64,000 nucleotides of DNA from Aselliscus stoliczkanus (GCA_033961575.1 CM066732.1:113648687-113712686); one strand, 5' to 3'. Positions 21,858 through 32,989 are shown, numbered from the stretch's first letter. The notes: generated by a model from the letters alone, not told the origin. Numbers and translations are program-made.

Positions 21858-22329
21858 GTGAAGCCATCTGCCCCAGGAGAGAGGGATCCTAGGAGCCAAG
21901 ACTCCTGGGTCTTGTTCTGGCTCTTCCTGCCACCCTTTGACAAAACAAGGGGATACTGCTCCCCTCCCCCCCACTATTTTAGGGGTAGAGGCATTAAATT
22001 ATAGCCACTCAAGAAAGGTGCTAGCAAGAACATAATATAGACACACAGCTTCATTGTAATTCCTAAACGCAGATTACTCAAATGTGGGCCAGAGACCAGC
22101 CCAGCCCGGGAAGGCCTGGCTGGAGGGCGCCCACGTGGTCTCCTGGAAGCCTCTCCCTGACAGCACAACATGTGGTCACAATGACAATTCTGTCTAACCC
22201 CAGGTTAAATGCATAATGTGCTTATTATACATTTAAGTATATTGTTGTTGTTTTGAACAGGCAGCTCCAACAACGTTTCAGTATATAACTGTCATTAAGG
22301 AGTTTTTAAAAATAAGATCCTATGTATGT

Positions 22330-22353
22330 GGGGAGGGGGTGGGGAGGGAGGGA
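22330..22353 (+). other. Potential G-quadruplex
   Basis: Four or more G-runs of at least three (GGGG, GGGGG, GGGG, GGG, GGG) separated by one base meet the usual G4 pattern on the plus strand. Confidence 0.6.
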
Positions 22354-22624
22354 GGCATCAGCGTTACACTGCAATCCGACCTTTTTAGCTTTCAAATGAT
22401 GTCACTCAACAACTTCAATGGAACTGTACTTAGGAGACAGGCAGCCCTGATGCAGAGTTGCTTACGTGTGAGGGGATCTGAAAGGCTTGCTTACCCGGGA
22501 AGTCCCTTCCTCACCACCTTGCCCCCAGGCCTAGGGGGTCCACTATTAGCTACCCTTTTGGGTCATGGTCCCAAAGAAAAAGAAGAGAAGGAGGAGCAGG
22601 AGTTAGTTTATTAGCTCACTTAAC

Positions 22625-22795
22625 ATTGGAATGGCCTGGAGAGATTTAAATCTACTGATGTTTGGTCTCACCTCCCAGAGATTCTGATATAATTGTGCCC
22701 CAGGCCTGGGGGACAGCCTGGACATAGAGATTTTTAAAAAGCTCCCCATCTAATTCTAACATACAGCCAACGTGGAGAATCCCTGCCCCATGCCC
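22625..22795 (+). mobile_element. MER5-like hAT transposon fragment
   Basis: 'cccagagattctgatataat', 'tttaaaaagctccccatcta' and 'gtggagaatccctgcccc' follow the same order as the copy at 19920. Confidence 0.7.
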
Positions 22796-22864
22796 TCTTG
22801 CTCTGAAGGTCAATTCTTACCTCACTCTCTCCTCCCACTCTGGCTTTGGGCAGTCCAGCAAGCC

Positions 22865-23010
22865 CTGTCAGTCAGCAGACACCCAGTAACCAACTACAAG
22901 GTAGGTATTTTATGATATTGAAGATTCTTCCTCCGTTTTAAAGATGAGGAAACCCAGGCCCGGAAACATACTTGCTCATGGTCACACAGGTGGAGGAACC
23001 AGTTGGAGTC
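22865..23010 (-). mobile_element. MIR SINE
   Basis: 'acaaggtaggtattttatga', 'aaagatgaggaaacccaggc' and 'catggtcacacaggtgga' are the reversed MIR core and head. Confidence 0.82.
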
Positions 23011-23014
23011 CAAA

Positions 23015-23485
23015 TCTTTCTATTTCCAAAGACTGGAACACATTGGAAAATGTTGGAAGCGAGGGCGGGTGAATTTTTTGGATGTAGAGAAGGTTGGGAA
23101 GTTTCAGAGCAGGACAAACTCTTAGGTTCACCAAAGGTGGAACCCAAGGGACTTCAATACCCACGAGACAGCAAAAGAGGGCAGGAGACCACAAAGAATG
23201 GCTCCAGCATCTCTGCGGTTGGGTGTCTTGCAGTCAGCCCAGCTCAGGGAAGCAAATGTGGGTGGGTGGAAGGTCACTGATGCCCAAGTGCCTTACAGTG
23301 AAGACAAGAAGGAAGGAGAAGCTATTGTCTGGCTCCCTTTACACTGTCCCATGTGACCTTCTGAGTTCTATTTTATTCTGTACCACACCCAGCACCCAAA
23401 TCTTGATTTCTAGAAACCATTCTCCACTAAAAGGACTAAAGGCTCCTTGGAGAAATGGTCAATTCCAGGACTAGGGCAGGGAAAT
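23015..23485. other. Unique interval
   Basis: No repeat family recognised. The open frame at 23094-23474 has no recognisable domain. Confidence 0.4.
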
Positions 23486-23489
23486 ACAA

Positions 23490-24412
23490 GGTGAACCTGG
23501 AACATTTTGGGGGGCCAGAAAATGAGGGAATGCTAAAAAAAAATTCATGGAAAATACTTCGATTAATTTAAAAAGAACTGATAGGGACATAAAAAGTTAA
23601 AAACAATAAAAACAAAAAAAAGCAGTGGCTACCACAAAGGGGATATTACTAGACAAATCAGGGACAATTTGGGCATCAAAATAGATAATAACAATAAAAG
23701 GTTATATTTTCTATCAAAAAATCTGTTAGCCCATACTGATACTTATAAATACAAACACATATACATATAGATAAGTGAGTAAACAGTAGCAAATAGTAAG
23801 GTAAAGGAAAGCTTTTCTTCATGTTAAATAATAAATGTAGAAGACATGATAGGTAAGAAAATCACCATTTGGTAACTATTATATTAATAAATGATTTGGG
23901 CAAAAAAATCCTCAACGAATACTAAAACTGTCGGGTGAACATTTATTGGGAAGCAGAATGTTTATACAGTTTCAAGTCTTTCCCCACAAGTTATTTATTA
24001 ATTACAAAGGGAAAAGGATCTCATTAGGGTTGAGAAATCTGGAAGCACAACCTTAACCAAATGATCAAAGTTAACATCACCAGTGATGATACAACTGACA
24101 TCATGTGCCTCCTGGTACACTGTGTGAAAAGGCTGCACTATTTCTGTTATATTTCTGCCTCAAATTCATAAACTGGATCTAATCATGAGAGAATAGTCAG
24201 ATGAATCCAAATCAAGGGACATGCTACAAAACAACTGGCCCATAAACTTCAAAAATGTCAATATCAAAAAAAAAAAAAAGTCAATATCGCGAAAGATTCA
24301 GAAATACTTCCAGATTAAAGAGAATTAAAAAGAATAAAAAGTAAATAAGACATGTGTGATCTTGAATTGGAAACTAGATTTTAAAAACTTGCTTTAAAGG
24401 CTATTGTTGGAA
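23490..24412 (+). mobile_element. Old L1 (L1M-type) 3'UTR, left part
   Basis: From about 24060 the text ('gttaacatcaccagtgatga', 'atcaagggacatgctacaa', 'aaaacaactggcccataaac', 'cttccagattaaagagaa') matches the L1M 3'UTR as I remember it, and matches the copy at 40960-41700. The AT-rich part before 24000 is assigned with less certainty. Confidence 0.6.
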
Positions 24413-24527
24413 GGGGCCGGCCGAGTGGCGTGGTGGTTAAGCGCTGGCCTCGGAAGCCAGCGGCCCCAGTTCGGTCCCACATATGAGGACCAGTGACACT
24501 GCCCTCAAAATAAATAAATAAATAAAT
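24413..24527 (+). mobile_element. Short bat SINE with (AAAT)n tail
   Basis: Complete type 1 head 'gggccggccgagtggcgtgg' and the fixed 'gtgacactgccctc' unit, then an AAAT-type tail. The 15-bp duplication aaaggctattgttgg (one mismatch) flanks it at 24396-24410 and 24528-24542. The loop reads CTCGGAA here instead of the usual TTGGGAA. Confidence 0.96.
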
Positions 24528-24542
24528 AAAGGATATTGTTGG

Positions 24543-24885
24543 GCAAATTGGTGACGTTTGATTAAAGAATGTATTATTGTATTATATTAATGTTACATTT
24601 CCTGAATTTGATCATCATATTGTTGTTATATAAAAGAATATCTTTATTCTTACAACTCACATGCTGAAGTATTTAGGGAGGAAAAGTTACTGTATCTGCA
24701 ACTTACTCTCAAATGGTTCAGAAGAAAAATTATATGCGTGTGTGTATATATGTATGTGTATGTACATATATGGAGAGAGAGAGGGTGTGTTGAGATGTTT
24801 ACAGTGAACCTCATTGAAGGATATACTGGTGTTTGTTGTATTATCTTTGTAACACTTCTATAAATTTGAATTTATTATTATTATT
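24543..24885 (+). mobile_element. Old L1 (L1M-type) 3'UTR, right part
   Basis: Resumes with 'gattaaagaatgtattattg', 'ttcctgaatttgatcatcat', 'acttactctcaaatggttca' and a TATG/GTGT-rich microsatellite at 24735-24790, as in L1M 3' ends. Confidence 0.7.
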
Positions 24886-25170
24886 ATTAGTTACAGATGT
24901 ACAAAACAATGCAATAGGTTTTTTTTCACCCCTTACAAAGTGACTCCCCCTCCCCCTCCCCTACCCCCCACTTCTGATATCATACATATCTATTACAATT
25001 CCATTGACTCCATCCCTACACTATATTCCACATCCCATGACTATATATGGGTTAAATTATAGTTGACATATAATATTGTTCAGCAGCAGCTCCAGATGTA
25101 CAGTGCAGTGGTAAGGCCACTACACCATCCATGAATTGGTCTCCCTAAAAGGACATGCATCCGTCTGTTC
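24886..25170 (-). mobile_element. L1 3'UTR fragment
   Basis: 'gttacagatgtacaaaacaa', 'caaagtgactccccctcccc' and 'tatctattacaattccattg' parallel the reversed L1 3'UTR seen at 34920-35235. The C-rich run 24945-24968 is the sense polypurine tract. It lies tail to tail with the previous L1. Confidence 0.72.
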
Positions 25171-25750
25171 CCCTAAAAAAAGAATTTTTTAATAAAAAGT
25201 AGAAAAAAAGAAAGGGAGGAGGTACAAGTAGTTTTAGAAATATCCAAGTAACAGTCAAGGTGAGCTGTGAAGAACCAGGGAAAATACTTCTATTCTGAAA
25301 CTTGTCTACTGTCTCTAAAAGCGTAGAATTTCCTGGGTTATTTGCCTATATCACTGCAGAGGTAGGAAAATACTTTATGCTCAGCAGGCATAAGAGTGTG
25401 TCAATAGTAACTGGGTTATTTTTAAATTGAAAATGCAAGTAAAAATAGTAAGCCATATTCTTCTATAGGCTTGGCAGATTTGCTTAGGCTTCACAATTAT
25501 TTAGCAGGGTTTATAATCCAATACAAATGAAAATATATCCTCTGTTACTATATTAAAATAGCTATACATAGAATGTATCTACTTTTAATTATTGGTTATA
25601 TAAATAAAATCCCATGGGAGTTTTTGTTCTGGGATGTTGATGTACACCCTATAACTTTAAAACCATGTTAGAAGTGGAAACTTTTTAAATATATAGTTCA
25701 TTGTAATAGTCTTTATCATAATGAGACAATATACAAAAAAAGTTAAAACA
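25171..25750. other. AT-rich interval, no supported feature
   Basis: AT-rich sequence without a family I can name and with no gene. Confidence 0.35.
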
Positions 25751-25754
25751 CATC

Positions 25755-26050
25755 CTATGATGTTACTCTCCTACTTAAACCAACAGGAGCCTGTGCTTCT
25801 TACGTGGGCGCTCATATCTCTCACAACTGGCTGCAACCCATTTTCCAGAATCATCCCCTGTCCTGCCCAGGCACCCCACAGGCCAGCCAGCCCTGTCCTC
25901 TTCCTCAACTGTCTTTGAAAACCTTCTTTTCTGGCTGGAAGGCTCCACCCCCTTCTCTAGCAAACGCCTTCCTTCTTCAAGTCCCAGCCCAACCTCAGCC
26001 CCACCCCTGCCAAGAAGAGGTGGCCCTGCCCCGTTTTCTGTTGTAAAGGT
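25755..26050 (+). mobile_element. L2 LINE fragment
   Basis: 'ctctcctacttaaaccaaca', 'tggctggaaggctccacccc' and 'ccttcttcaagtcccagccc' match successive L2 blocks upstream of its 3' end. Confidence 0.65.
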
Positions 26051-26154
26051 CCCGGTGTAGAACTTGCCTCGCTGTACTATAGCAACAGATCATGATAGTG
26101 GGATCTTTCCTCTTTTTCAGAATTGCCCACCAGAGTCCACAACTGGAAACTTTT

Positions 26155-26628
26155 TTTTTTACGATTTTATTGGGGAATTGGGGGAGGAGAACAGTGTTGG
26201 GGAATTGGGGGAGAGGACCAGCCAAATTGTTCTTCAGTCTTTGTTGTGGAGGGTGCCAGTCGCCATCTGGCTTCCCGTCAGCAGCTCCTGGCCTCTAAGC
26301 TCAAGGTGCTGTGTTCAGTCTTAGTTGCAGGTGGGCGTAGCCACCATCCTATGCAGGAGTAGAACCATCAGCCTTGCTGTTAAGAGCACACGCTCTATTC
26401 TCTGAGCCATCCAGGTGGCAGCTCAGCTCAAGGTGCTGAGTTCAGTCTTAGTTGCGGCAATCTTGTTGTTACACCAGCTGAGCCATCCTGCCACCTGTTG
26501 GCAGCTCAGTGACAGCTCAGCTTGGGCGCAGCGTTCATTGGCCCATGTGGGAATCAAACCGGCAGCCCTGTTGCTCAGAGCACACGTTCTAAGCCAACTC
26601 TTAGCCAACTGAGCCACCTCAGCCTGCC
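26155..26628 (-). mobile_element. Long composite bat SINE, multi-module (474 bp)
   Basis: The longest SINE in the window. It has a reversed CCCCAATAAA tail, a duplicated 'ttggggaattgggggaga' module, and then at least two copies of the 'cagctcaaggtgctg..ttcagtcttagttgc' module. A tRNA-like head closes it. A perfect 19-bp duplication, tccacaactggaaactttt, flanks it at 26136-26154 and 26629-26647. Confidence 0.96.
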
Positions 26629-26884
26629 TCCACAACTGGAAACTTTTAACATTTTTAGAACAACTCCACCTGTGGGGCCAGCTACACCCTATATAAAAAA
26701 AAATCTTTCTGAAAGGTAAAATGTCATTTCTGCAGAACCAGCACCCCATTTCTCCATCCTGAACCCTCTCTCTCCACCTCCAGTCTCTGCAAGATGCATT
26801 GGGGTGGTGTTGATGATTAACTTTGTGGGAAATGCAGTTTTTGTAAAGTGAGGTCATTCTTTGCCATCTCCTTCTGTTGTGGGC

Positions 26885-26896
26885 GGGGGGGGGGGG
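26885..26896 (+). repeat. Poly(G) run of 12
   Basis: Twelve consecutive G residues preceded by GGGC. Such runs are prone to length variation and sequencing error. Confidence 0.85.
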
Positions 26897-26984
26897 TCAC
26901 TTGATTGGTCCCATGCCTTAAAGCCTTAAAGATAATGACCCTAAGACAGTCTTGTAACACTGCAGAGCTTGCTGGCCTGACCTG

Positions 26985-27085
26985 AGCTGGAGCGGCTTGT
27001 CCAGGGAAGAGTCTGTGAGGAACCTGGGGCAGGGAGGGAGATGATTCTGGCAGGAGGGTTGCAGCCAGGTAGAATAAAATACAGT
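26985..27085 (-). mobile_element. Possible L2 fragment
   Basis: The reverse complement shares about 42 bp at roughly 80% identity with 25828-25870, including the blocks 'ctggctgcaaccc' and 'ccagaatcatc', which suggests another L2 piece in the opposite orientation. Confidence 0.35.
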
Positions 27086-27139
27086 GGAGGTGACTGACTT
27101 AAGAAATGGGTTATAGACCTGACTCCTGCTCCTAATCCA

Positions 27140-27460
27140 CATTTATTGAGCACCTGCTGCCACATGCCAGACACTGCATGAAGCACTGGAAATGCATTAT
27201 GTCCCTGCACCCACTCAGAGCAAGCACTAAGGTGAGGCCAGTGAGGTGCCTAGGATGCAAAAGTTAAGGAGACACTCATGCTCAGAGTCATGCAAGTGTG
27301 CAGCTCTGTATCCCTTCAACAGCCCACAGCCCCATTTCACAGATACGGAAATTGAGGCTTAGGAAGGCTGAGTAGTGTCCAGTAGAGCCAGGATGCAAGC
27401 CTGCAACCTGTTCCAGGTACTGCTTTTCTAATAGCAAGGGATGGAGCCAAGAAACGAACC
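27140..27460 (-). mobile_element. MIR-type SINE sequence, possibly two pieces
   Basis: 'tttattgagcacctgctgcc' starts the reversed tail. 'cagatacggaaattgaggct' and 'gtagagccaggatgcaagcc' are the core and head after a gap at 27230-27300. Confidence 0.72.
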
Positions 27461-27634
27461 AACCTCCTTTCCAGCCCACATTTCATCCCCACAACTTGAT
27501 GTCTGTGGAATGGAATTCACATCAAAATTTTAATTCAGAGTGAGTCAAAGCGTCTATGTGTAGGACAGAATAGATAGAAGTAACTTACTTATGAGGGTGA
27601 GTGTGGTAAAGGGATTTATTCAAATCCCTGACCT

Positions 27635-27800
27635 TAGTCCAGCAATTTGAAACCCTGGCTACCCCCATCAGAATGCCTGGGAGACTTTATGAAACCTAGA
27701 CCACCACAGATCCCTGGGTTGGGGGTGGGGGGTGGGGGGAGGGCCACAGCTTCAATATTTGGAAACCTCCCCAGGTTGAAATCTTCAAGGCTGAAAAATC
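27635..27800 (+). mobile_element. MER5-like hAT fragment
   Basis: 'atcagaatgcctgggagact', 'acagatccctgggt' and 'gaaacctccccaggttgaaa' follow MER5 order, with a G-rich expansion in the middle. Confidence 0.5.
27716..27743 (+). other. Strong potential G-quadruplex
   Basis: Runs of 3, 5, 6, 6 and 3 G separated by one or two bases meet the G4 rule several times over on the plus strand. Confidence 0.75.
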
Positions 27801-28310
27801 ACACACAGCTTTAGACTCATGAATGCCTAACTAATGAATTAACACACATAAGCTCCAACTCTGAAGAGAGATTGTGTCTGCCTTCCCTCCTCCCCTCCTC
27901 CACCCAAAGGCCTGAGAGTTTTCAGGGGCTAAATCAAATAGGCCAAGGCATGCTGTGTGAAAGAGAGGTGACCTTCCACCTTCCTGCTGTCCTATAAACA
28001 ACAAGGGCAAGGAGATAGCAAGGTGGGGTTTTACATCCCAAACATTCTTGTTTTAGTGTAGGCAAGACTGTGACATTTTTTAAATCCTGAATTGTGGGGT
28101 GGAGTCCTGCAGAAGGGTAGAAATATTACTAGCTCTATCATCTTGCACCTCTGACGATACCCTTTGCTAGGGGTTCTCCGGTCTCCTTGTCCCCAAAGCT
28201 GCCTTGTTTGTACACTCAGGCCCTGAGGGCAGATGTGAAGTTGCCTGGAATCCTGTGTCGTGTCATAAAAGGTAGTGCACGGGACCCAGATGCAGGGAGG
28301 AGCCAGGGAC
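27801..28310. other. Unique interval
   Basis: No repeat or gene recognised. The minus-strand frame 28031-28312 has no known domain. Confidence 0.4.
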
Positions 28311-28314
28311 AACC

Positions 28315-28490
28315 TGAGTGAGCGTAACAGGTCACTTAAACTGCCTGAGCCTCAGTTTTTGTCATCTATGAAATGAGGACAATTCTTCCTGCTCTGCCTA
28401 CCTCCTGGACGTGGTCGAAGGAAATTAAAGGAGATACGATATGCAAGCTGTACTTGGAAAATGTGGACAATACTTGCAACTATGAATGTT
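28315..28490 (+). mobile_element. MIR SINE
   Basis: 'ctgcctgagcctcagttttt', 'atgaaatgaggacaattctt' and 'aaattaaaggagatacga' give the MIR core. Confidence 0.75.
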
Positions 28491-28738
28491 TATGGTACAA
28501 ATAGAATTTCATGTGTCAACTCTGGACCCTCGTGGAAGGCTATAAATATTTTTGTGAATACCTGAAACGACTTAAAAAAATCTGTATAGTATCTTAGACT
28601 CTTTGTATCTTTTAGTTATGAAACCCATATTAATTTATCTCTATCTACCTTACCTAGATATTCAAAGTTTGCTATGTGGGGAAAGTTCTATAAACCATTC
28701 TCGCCTAATATTTCCAGTGACTTAGTGCTATGCTATGC

Positions 28739-28914
28739 AGGCGTTTTCAAGGACCAGAAGCAACAGCATCACCTGGGAGATTTTTAGAAACACAGAATCT
28801 CAGGCTCCACCCCAGACCTGACTCAGAGACTCAGAATCTACGTTTTTAACAAGATCCCACCAAGTGATTCGACATACATTTTAGGGTGAGAAGCCTTGTC
28901 CTAGTCACTAACCT
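28739..28914 (+). mobile_element. MER5 hAT transposon
   Basis: 'cagcatcacctgggagattt', 'cagaatctcaggctccaccc', 'ttaacaagatcccaccaagt' and 'gggtgagaagccttg' match MER5 over almost its full length. Confidence 0.82.
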
Positions 28915-29129
28915 ACAGAGTCTGAGATAAGCAATGGGAGAGAAATGATTCTTATGCATTTTACAGTTTGAGAAGCACTCAAGAAAGTTTCCAAACACAG
29001 ATGTAAAAAAGGTCTCCTTGCATCTGCTAGGGGGTGCAAGCACCCCCAATATTGCACGAGTGACTCCTGAGATTAGAGAAGAGATGAGAAAGGGAAACCA
29101 GAGGCAACTAGATGTGGAGTGTGAGGCAT

Positions 29130-29320
29130 TGATCATGCAATTACCTGTAAGACAGGCTTTATTATCCCATTCTACAGTTGAGGAAACTGAGGTTGATAAA
29201 GGATGAGTAGCTTGACTAAGGTCTTGCATTTGGTTAGTGGAAGAGCTGGGATTTCAGTTAGTTATCTGACTTTATACTTTATCAGGCAGGACTTATTCCA
29301 CCACTCCACTCTCCTTTCAG
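29130..29320 (-). mobile_element. MIR SINE
   Basis: 'ccattctacagttgaggaaa', 'gatgagtagcttgactaagg' and 'gaagagctgggatttcagtt' are the reversed core and head. Confidence 0.82.
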
Positions 29321-29389
29321 AGTAGAGGGCCTGCTCACAAATGCTCTTAGGCTCAAGCATCTAGCTTAAACATAGGTCTTTATATTACA

Positions 29390-29925
29390 ACACTTTTTTT
29401 TATTGTGGCTTTCCTCCAATATCTAATTCCAGAACATTTTCATCACTCAGTAAAGAAACACCATATCCATTAGTAGTCACTTCCATTTTCCCCACCCGCA
29501 AGCCTCTGGAAACCACTAATCTACTTTCTGTCTCTATGGATTTGCCTATACTGGGCATTTCATATATTATAAGTGGAATCATACAATTTGTGGTCTATAG
29601 TGACTGGCTTCTTTCTCTTAGCAAATGTTATCAAGGTTCATCCATGTTTTGGCATGTATCACTACTTCATTTATTTTTATTGCCAAATAATATCCTGTTG
29701 TACAGACATGGCCCATTTTGTTTATCCATTCATCAACTGATGGGCATTTAAGTTGTTTCCGCTTTTTAGCTATTGTGAATAATGCTGCTATTAACATTGG
29801 TGTACCGGTTTTGTAAGGGTATATGCTTTCAATTCTCTTGGGTATATGCCTAGGAGAGGAATTTGCTGGGTCATATGGTAACTCTACGTTTAACATTTTG
29901 GAACTGCCAGAATATTTTCACCATC
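29390..29925 (-). mobile_element. L1 3'UTR and ORF2 C-terminal fragment
   Basis: The reversed 3'UTR ('ccagaacattttcatcactc', 'ctctggaaaccactaatcta') is followed by the ORF2 end. The minus-strand frame 29618-29896 contains MLIAALFTIAKKRKQLKCPS and YLAIKINEVV, the L1 ORF2 C-terminus with substitutions. It is truncated to about 90 codons and is not functional. Confidence 0.9.
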
Positions 29926-30124
29926 TTGATACCATATTGGATTTAAACAAAATCAGAATTTAGTCAAAGAGATCCAGGTAGCCACAAGACTGAATAGACA
30001 AGAAATAGAAGTGATTCAGTGAACTTCAACCCAAACCACATCTGGCTGTGTAGTTGCTGAAGAGTAGGCAAAAAATTAATTTGATCAGAAGCCAGGAAAG
30101 CTCATTGTCTGAGGGCCTGTGGCT

Positions 30125-30265
30125 AGTGATAACAGAGCACAGGACCCTGGAGACCTGGGCCCAAGTCCCCACTCGCCACTAGCTCACTGTGTGACTTAGA
30201 CAACAGCCTTCCTGTTTCAGGCCTCAGTTTTCTCATCTACAGAAGGAGGTGTTACATTTGAACGT
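30125..30265 (+). mobile_element. MIR SINE
   Basis: 'gccactagctcactgtgtga', 'caggcctcagttttctcatc' and 'tacagaaggaggtgttacat' give head to core. Confidence 0.82.
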
Positions 30266-30639
30266 GCTCTCACTGCCTATAGTTCTGTGTCAATCTTTGG
30301 CGTTCTCACACCTCCTGCTCCTGTTCACGTGACCTTGTGCTTTTCTGGTAGAGACATTCCTTCTGTGGCCTCAGAGGATTGCTGAAATTACAGGTGCCCC
30401 CGGAGGCCCTTTCAGGGAGGATGACAAGTGAGGAGGAAGCCATGTGCTCTGAGGCAGGCAGGGTCTGACACCACAGGGACAGATGGTGCTCAGCCACTGG
30501 GAACTGAATCACATGAGCACCCAGTTCCCAGACACTGTGAAAATGCCAACGGAGTTCACCTGCACAGAAAGAATAAAACACTAGCAACAGCAACCACTGC
30601 CACAAACTGCACATGTTTAAGCTTTGCTTTTGAAAAATA

Positions 30640-31000
30640 ACACGTATTATGTGGTATTTATTATAAAAGTAATGTGTGCTCATTGTAGAAAAAGTCAAAA
30701 CCTAAAAAAACTTGAAAAGAAAACTCAAGTAAAATATGACCATCCAAAAATAACCACAATGTACAGGTTAATGTTTGTTCTTCTAGCCTTAATATGTTGA
30801 TATTTTTAATTACTAAATTGGTATTATACTCTATGTACAGTTTTCTATTTTTTTCACTTATTCCATGTTATTAAAGAGTCATCAGAAACTTTATTTTAAT
30901 GATTAGAGACTATTCCATTATATAAATACACTACTGTTTATTTAATCATTCATTTATTATTAGATATTTATTGTGGGGGTGGATCCCTAAGCTTTGTCTC
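30640..31000. mobile_element. Old LINE-like sequence, family unsure
   Basis: The text 'aaagtaatgtgtgctcattg', 'aaataaccacaatgtacagg' and 'ttttcacttattccatg' resembles an old L1-type or related 3' region. I cannot fix family or strand. Confidence 0.35.
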
Positions 31001-31210
31001 TGAAAATAATGTTCATCTTTGTTTCGGGAATTCCAAACATCTTGGCATTCAAAACCCTTCACAATTTAACTCTAACCTGCCTTTCCATCCTAAGGGGCCG
31101 TCAGTCTCCAATGCAGGGCAGATGTTTAGCTTATATGCACTGATAGAGCCCTCATGGTTATTAAAACACTAAAATATTTCAGTGGAGTGGGGATGGTAAA
31201 TCTCTAGGAA

Positions 31211-31234
31211 CCTTTTTTTTTTTTTTTTTTTTTT
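31211..31234 (+). repeat. Poly(T) run
   Basis: About 24 T residues without a recognisable SINE or LINE body on either side. It may be the tail of an element too old to recognise. Confidence 0.7.
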
Positions 31235-31319
31235 AGTTATTGATATCGTCTGAGTACTGTTGCCATAGCACCTGCAATTGTAAAAAGTTATTCACCTTTT
31301 CATACATGCTCATATCTCT

Positions 31320-31400
31320 TCCTAGCTAGATCCTAAGGCCCTCTGAGACAGGAGTATGTCTTAAACTTCTCTTTACTCTGTGGTACAGGCTGTGCTACCT
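31320..31400 (+). mobile_element. Possible L2 3' fragment
   Basis: 'aaggccctctgagacaggag' followed by 'tatgtcttaaacttctcttt' resembles the L2 'gagggcagggactttgtct' block. Confidence 0.35.
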
Positions 31401-31479
31401 TTGTTTTACCATGCTGTTGCCTCTTCCTAGACACACAGGAAAATGACTTGTCCACGTCTCCCTGCTATTAGGTTGGGAC

Positions 31480-32790
31480 CATTTGAGTTCTAACCAAGAA
31501 AATGTATGTAGAAGTGATGTGGCCCTTAAAAGATCTCATGTAAGTTGTCAACCCTCTCTTCTTTCACAGTAACCAGAATGACAGAGATGGCGGCCTCACA
31601 AGATAGAGGTGGCCTGGGTCCCCGAGTCAATGCATAGAGGACAGCTGCTCAGGAGAGCTACTGACCTGCATTGGATGGGGGTGAGTAAGAATTAACCTTT
31701 AACAGGTTAAGCCGCTTAGATCAGGAGTTTTTTTCATGCAGTATAGACTAACACACAGGCCTCCCAACCTGGTTTTGTATGGCTTACAAGCTAAAAAAGG
31801 GTTTTACATTTTTAAAGGGGTATAAACAAATAAACAAATGCAATGGAGATGTACATGGCCTGCAAAGCCTAAAATATTTACTTTCTAGGCCTTTACAGAA
31901 AATTTTTTGCTGGTCCTAACCTATAACTGTGACATAACTCCACAGCATCCAGCACAGTACAAAACCCACTCATACCACATCCCGCCCAAACACAATATTT
32001 GCACAGTGCATGACAATGTGCACTCCTCGATGCTTCATTCACCTTTGCACCCTCATTGGTATTCTGCAAATCATTGTTGAATGAATTAAGGAATACAGAT
32101 ATACCTACATCCACACTGATGTGCTCAATGCGAGCTATCCTGAGAAGCAGAGCTGACAGACCCAGGAGAAAAGTGACAGGTGTCCCAGATCCAGTTTACG
32201 TACCCCCTGCCTGCCCACCTGCCTGCCCTGTCCCAGGCCTCAACTCCTCACGCTGCTTCTTGACCTGAGTGGTCCACGTAGCTCACCCTGTCCTTGAGCT
32301 CCTAAGCCCTAGCAGCCGCCACCATTATTCGCTCTCCTAGTGCCATTGGTTGCCTCAGCCTCCCCCAAGGACAAGGGCCAGAGCACAGCACACTTCCATC
32401 CCATCCACTGCAGCAGGGGCCACAGCAGCTCAGACGCCCAGGCCTGAGCCAGCCTGGCTCACAGAGGTCCTGGTTTCTCTGGAGGCTGCCTGGAAGTCTC
32501 AGGTAATAGACAGGAAGTACAGGGGAGTCAACACCCCACAGGGCAAACTTTGACTAATGAGAGATAAGAGGTAGAAAGGTGCTGAGAGGTAAGGTGCTCT
32601 CTTCTCCTCCAGGGGTTCCCACATCACCCCAGAACCAGCTAAGGCCCTCAGTAGCACCATCCAGTATTTGCTCTTACTTCCTCCCTGCCTCACTTCCTTT
32701 TCTCCTCACTCTTGCACCCCTGGGATGAAGCCGGCCAATAAAGCATTAGTAGATAGGCTTGGCTACAGTCTGTTTTCTGAGGAACTCAAG
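31480..32790. other. Mostly unique interval, GC-richer from 32150
   Basis: 32150-32560 is C-rich with low stop-codon density (open 32350-32553 on plus). An AG|GTAATA sequence at about 32498-32506 could be a splice donor, but I find no matching acceptor and no known protein. It is left unannotated as a gene. Confidence 0.4.
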
Positions 32791-32794
32791 CAAA

Positions 32795-32985
32795 GATAAA
32801 AGGAAACTAATATTTGCAGACTCATTATGTGCCAGGCACAGTGAACATTACCTATGTCATCTCATTTCATCCTTTCAAAAACTGTAAGACAGTGATTAGT
32901 AACTCAATTTTACAGATAAGAAATCTGAGGAAAGAGAAAACAGTTAAGCTACCTATTAACTGCTGGAGATAAAAAGGTAAGGCAA
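32795..32985 (-). mobile_element. MIR SINE, near full length
   Basis: 'ctcattatgtgccaggcaca', 'ttttacagataagaaatctg' and 'gttaagctacctattaactg' read tail to head in reverse. Confidence 0.88.
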
Positions 32986-32989
32986 AATC

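Noticed and set aside
24739..24790. CRISPR-like or satellite array
   Set aside because: It is a short TATG/GTGT microsatellite inside an L1 3'UTR in a vertebrate genome.
29618..29896. A conserved small protein
   Set aside because: The sequence is the L1 ORF2 C-terminus with substitutions.
32150..32560. CpG-island promoter
   Set aside because: The interval is C-rich but CpG dinucleotides are few, and no first exon is recognisable.
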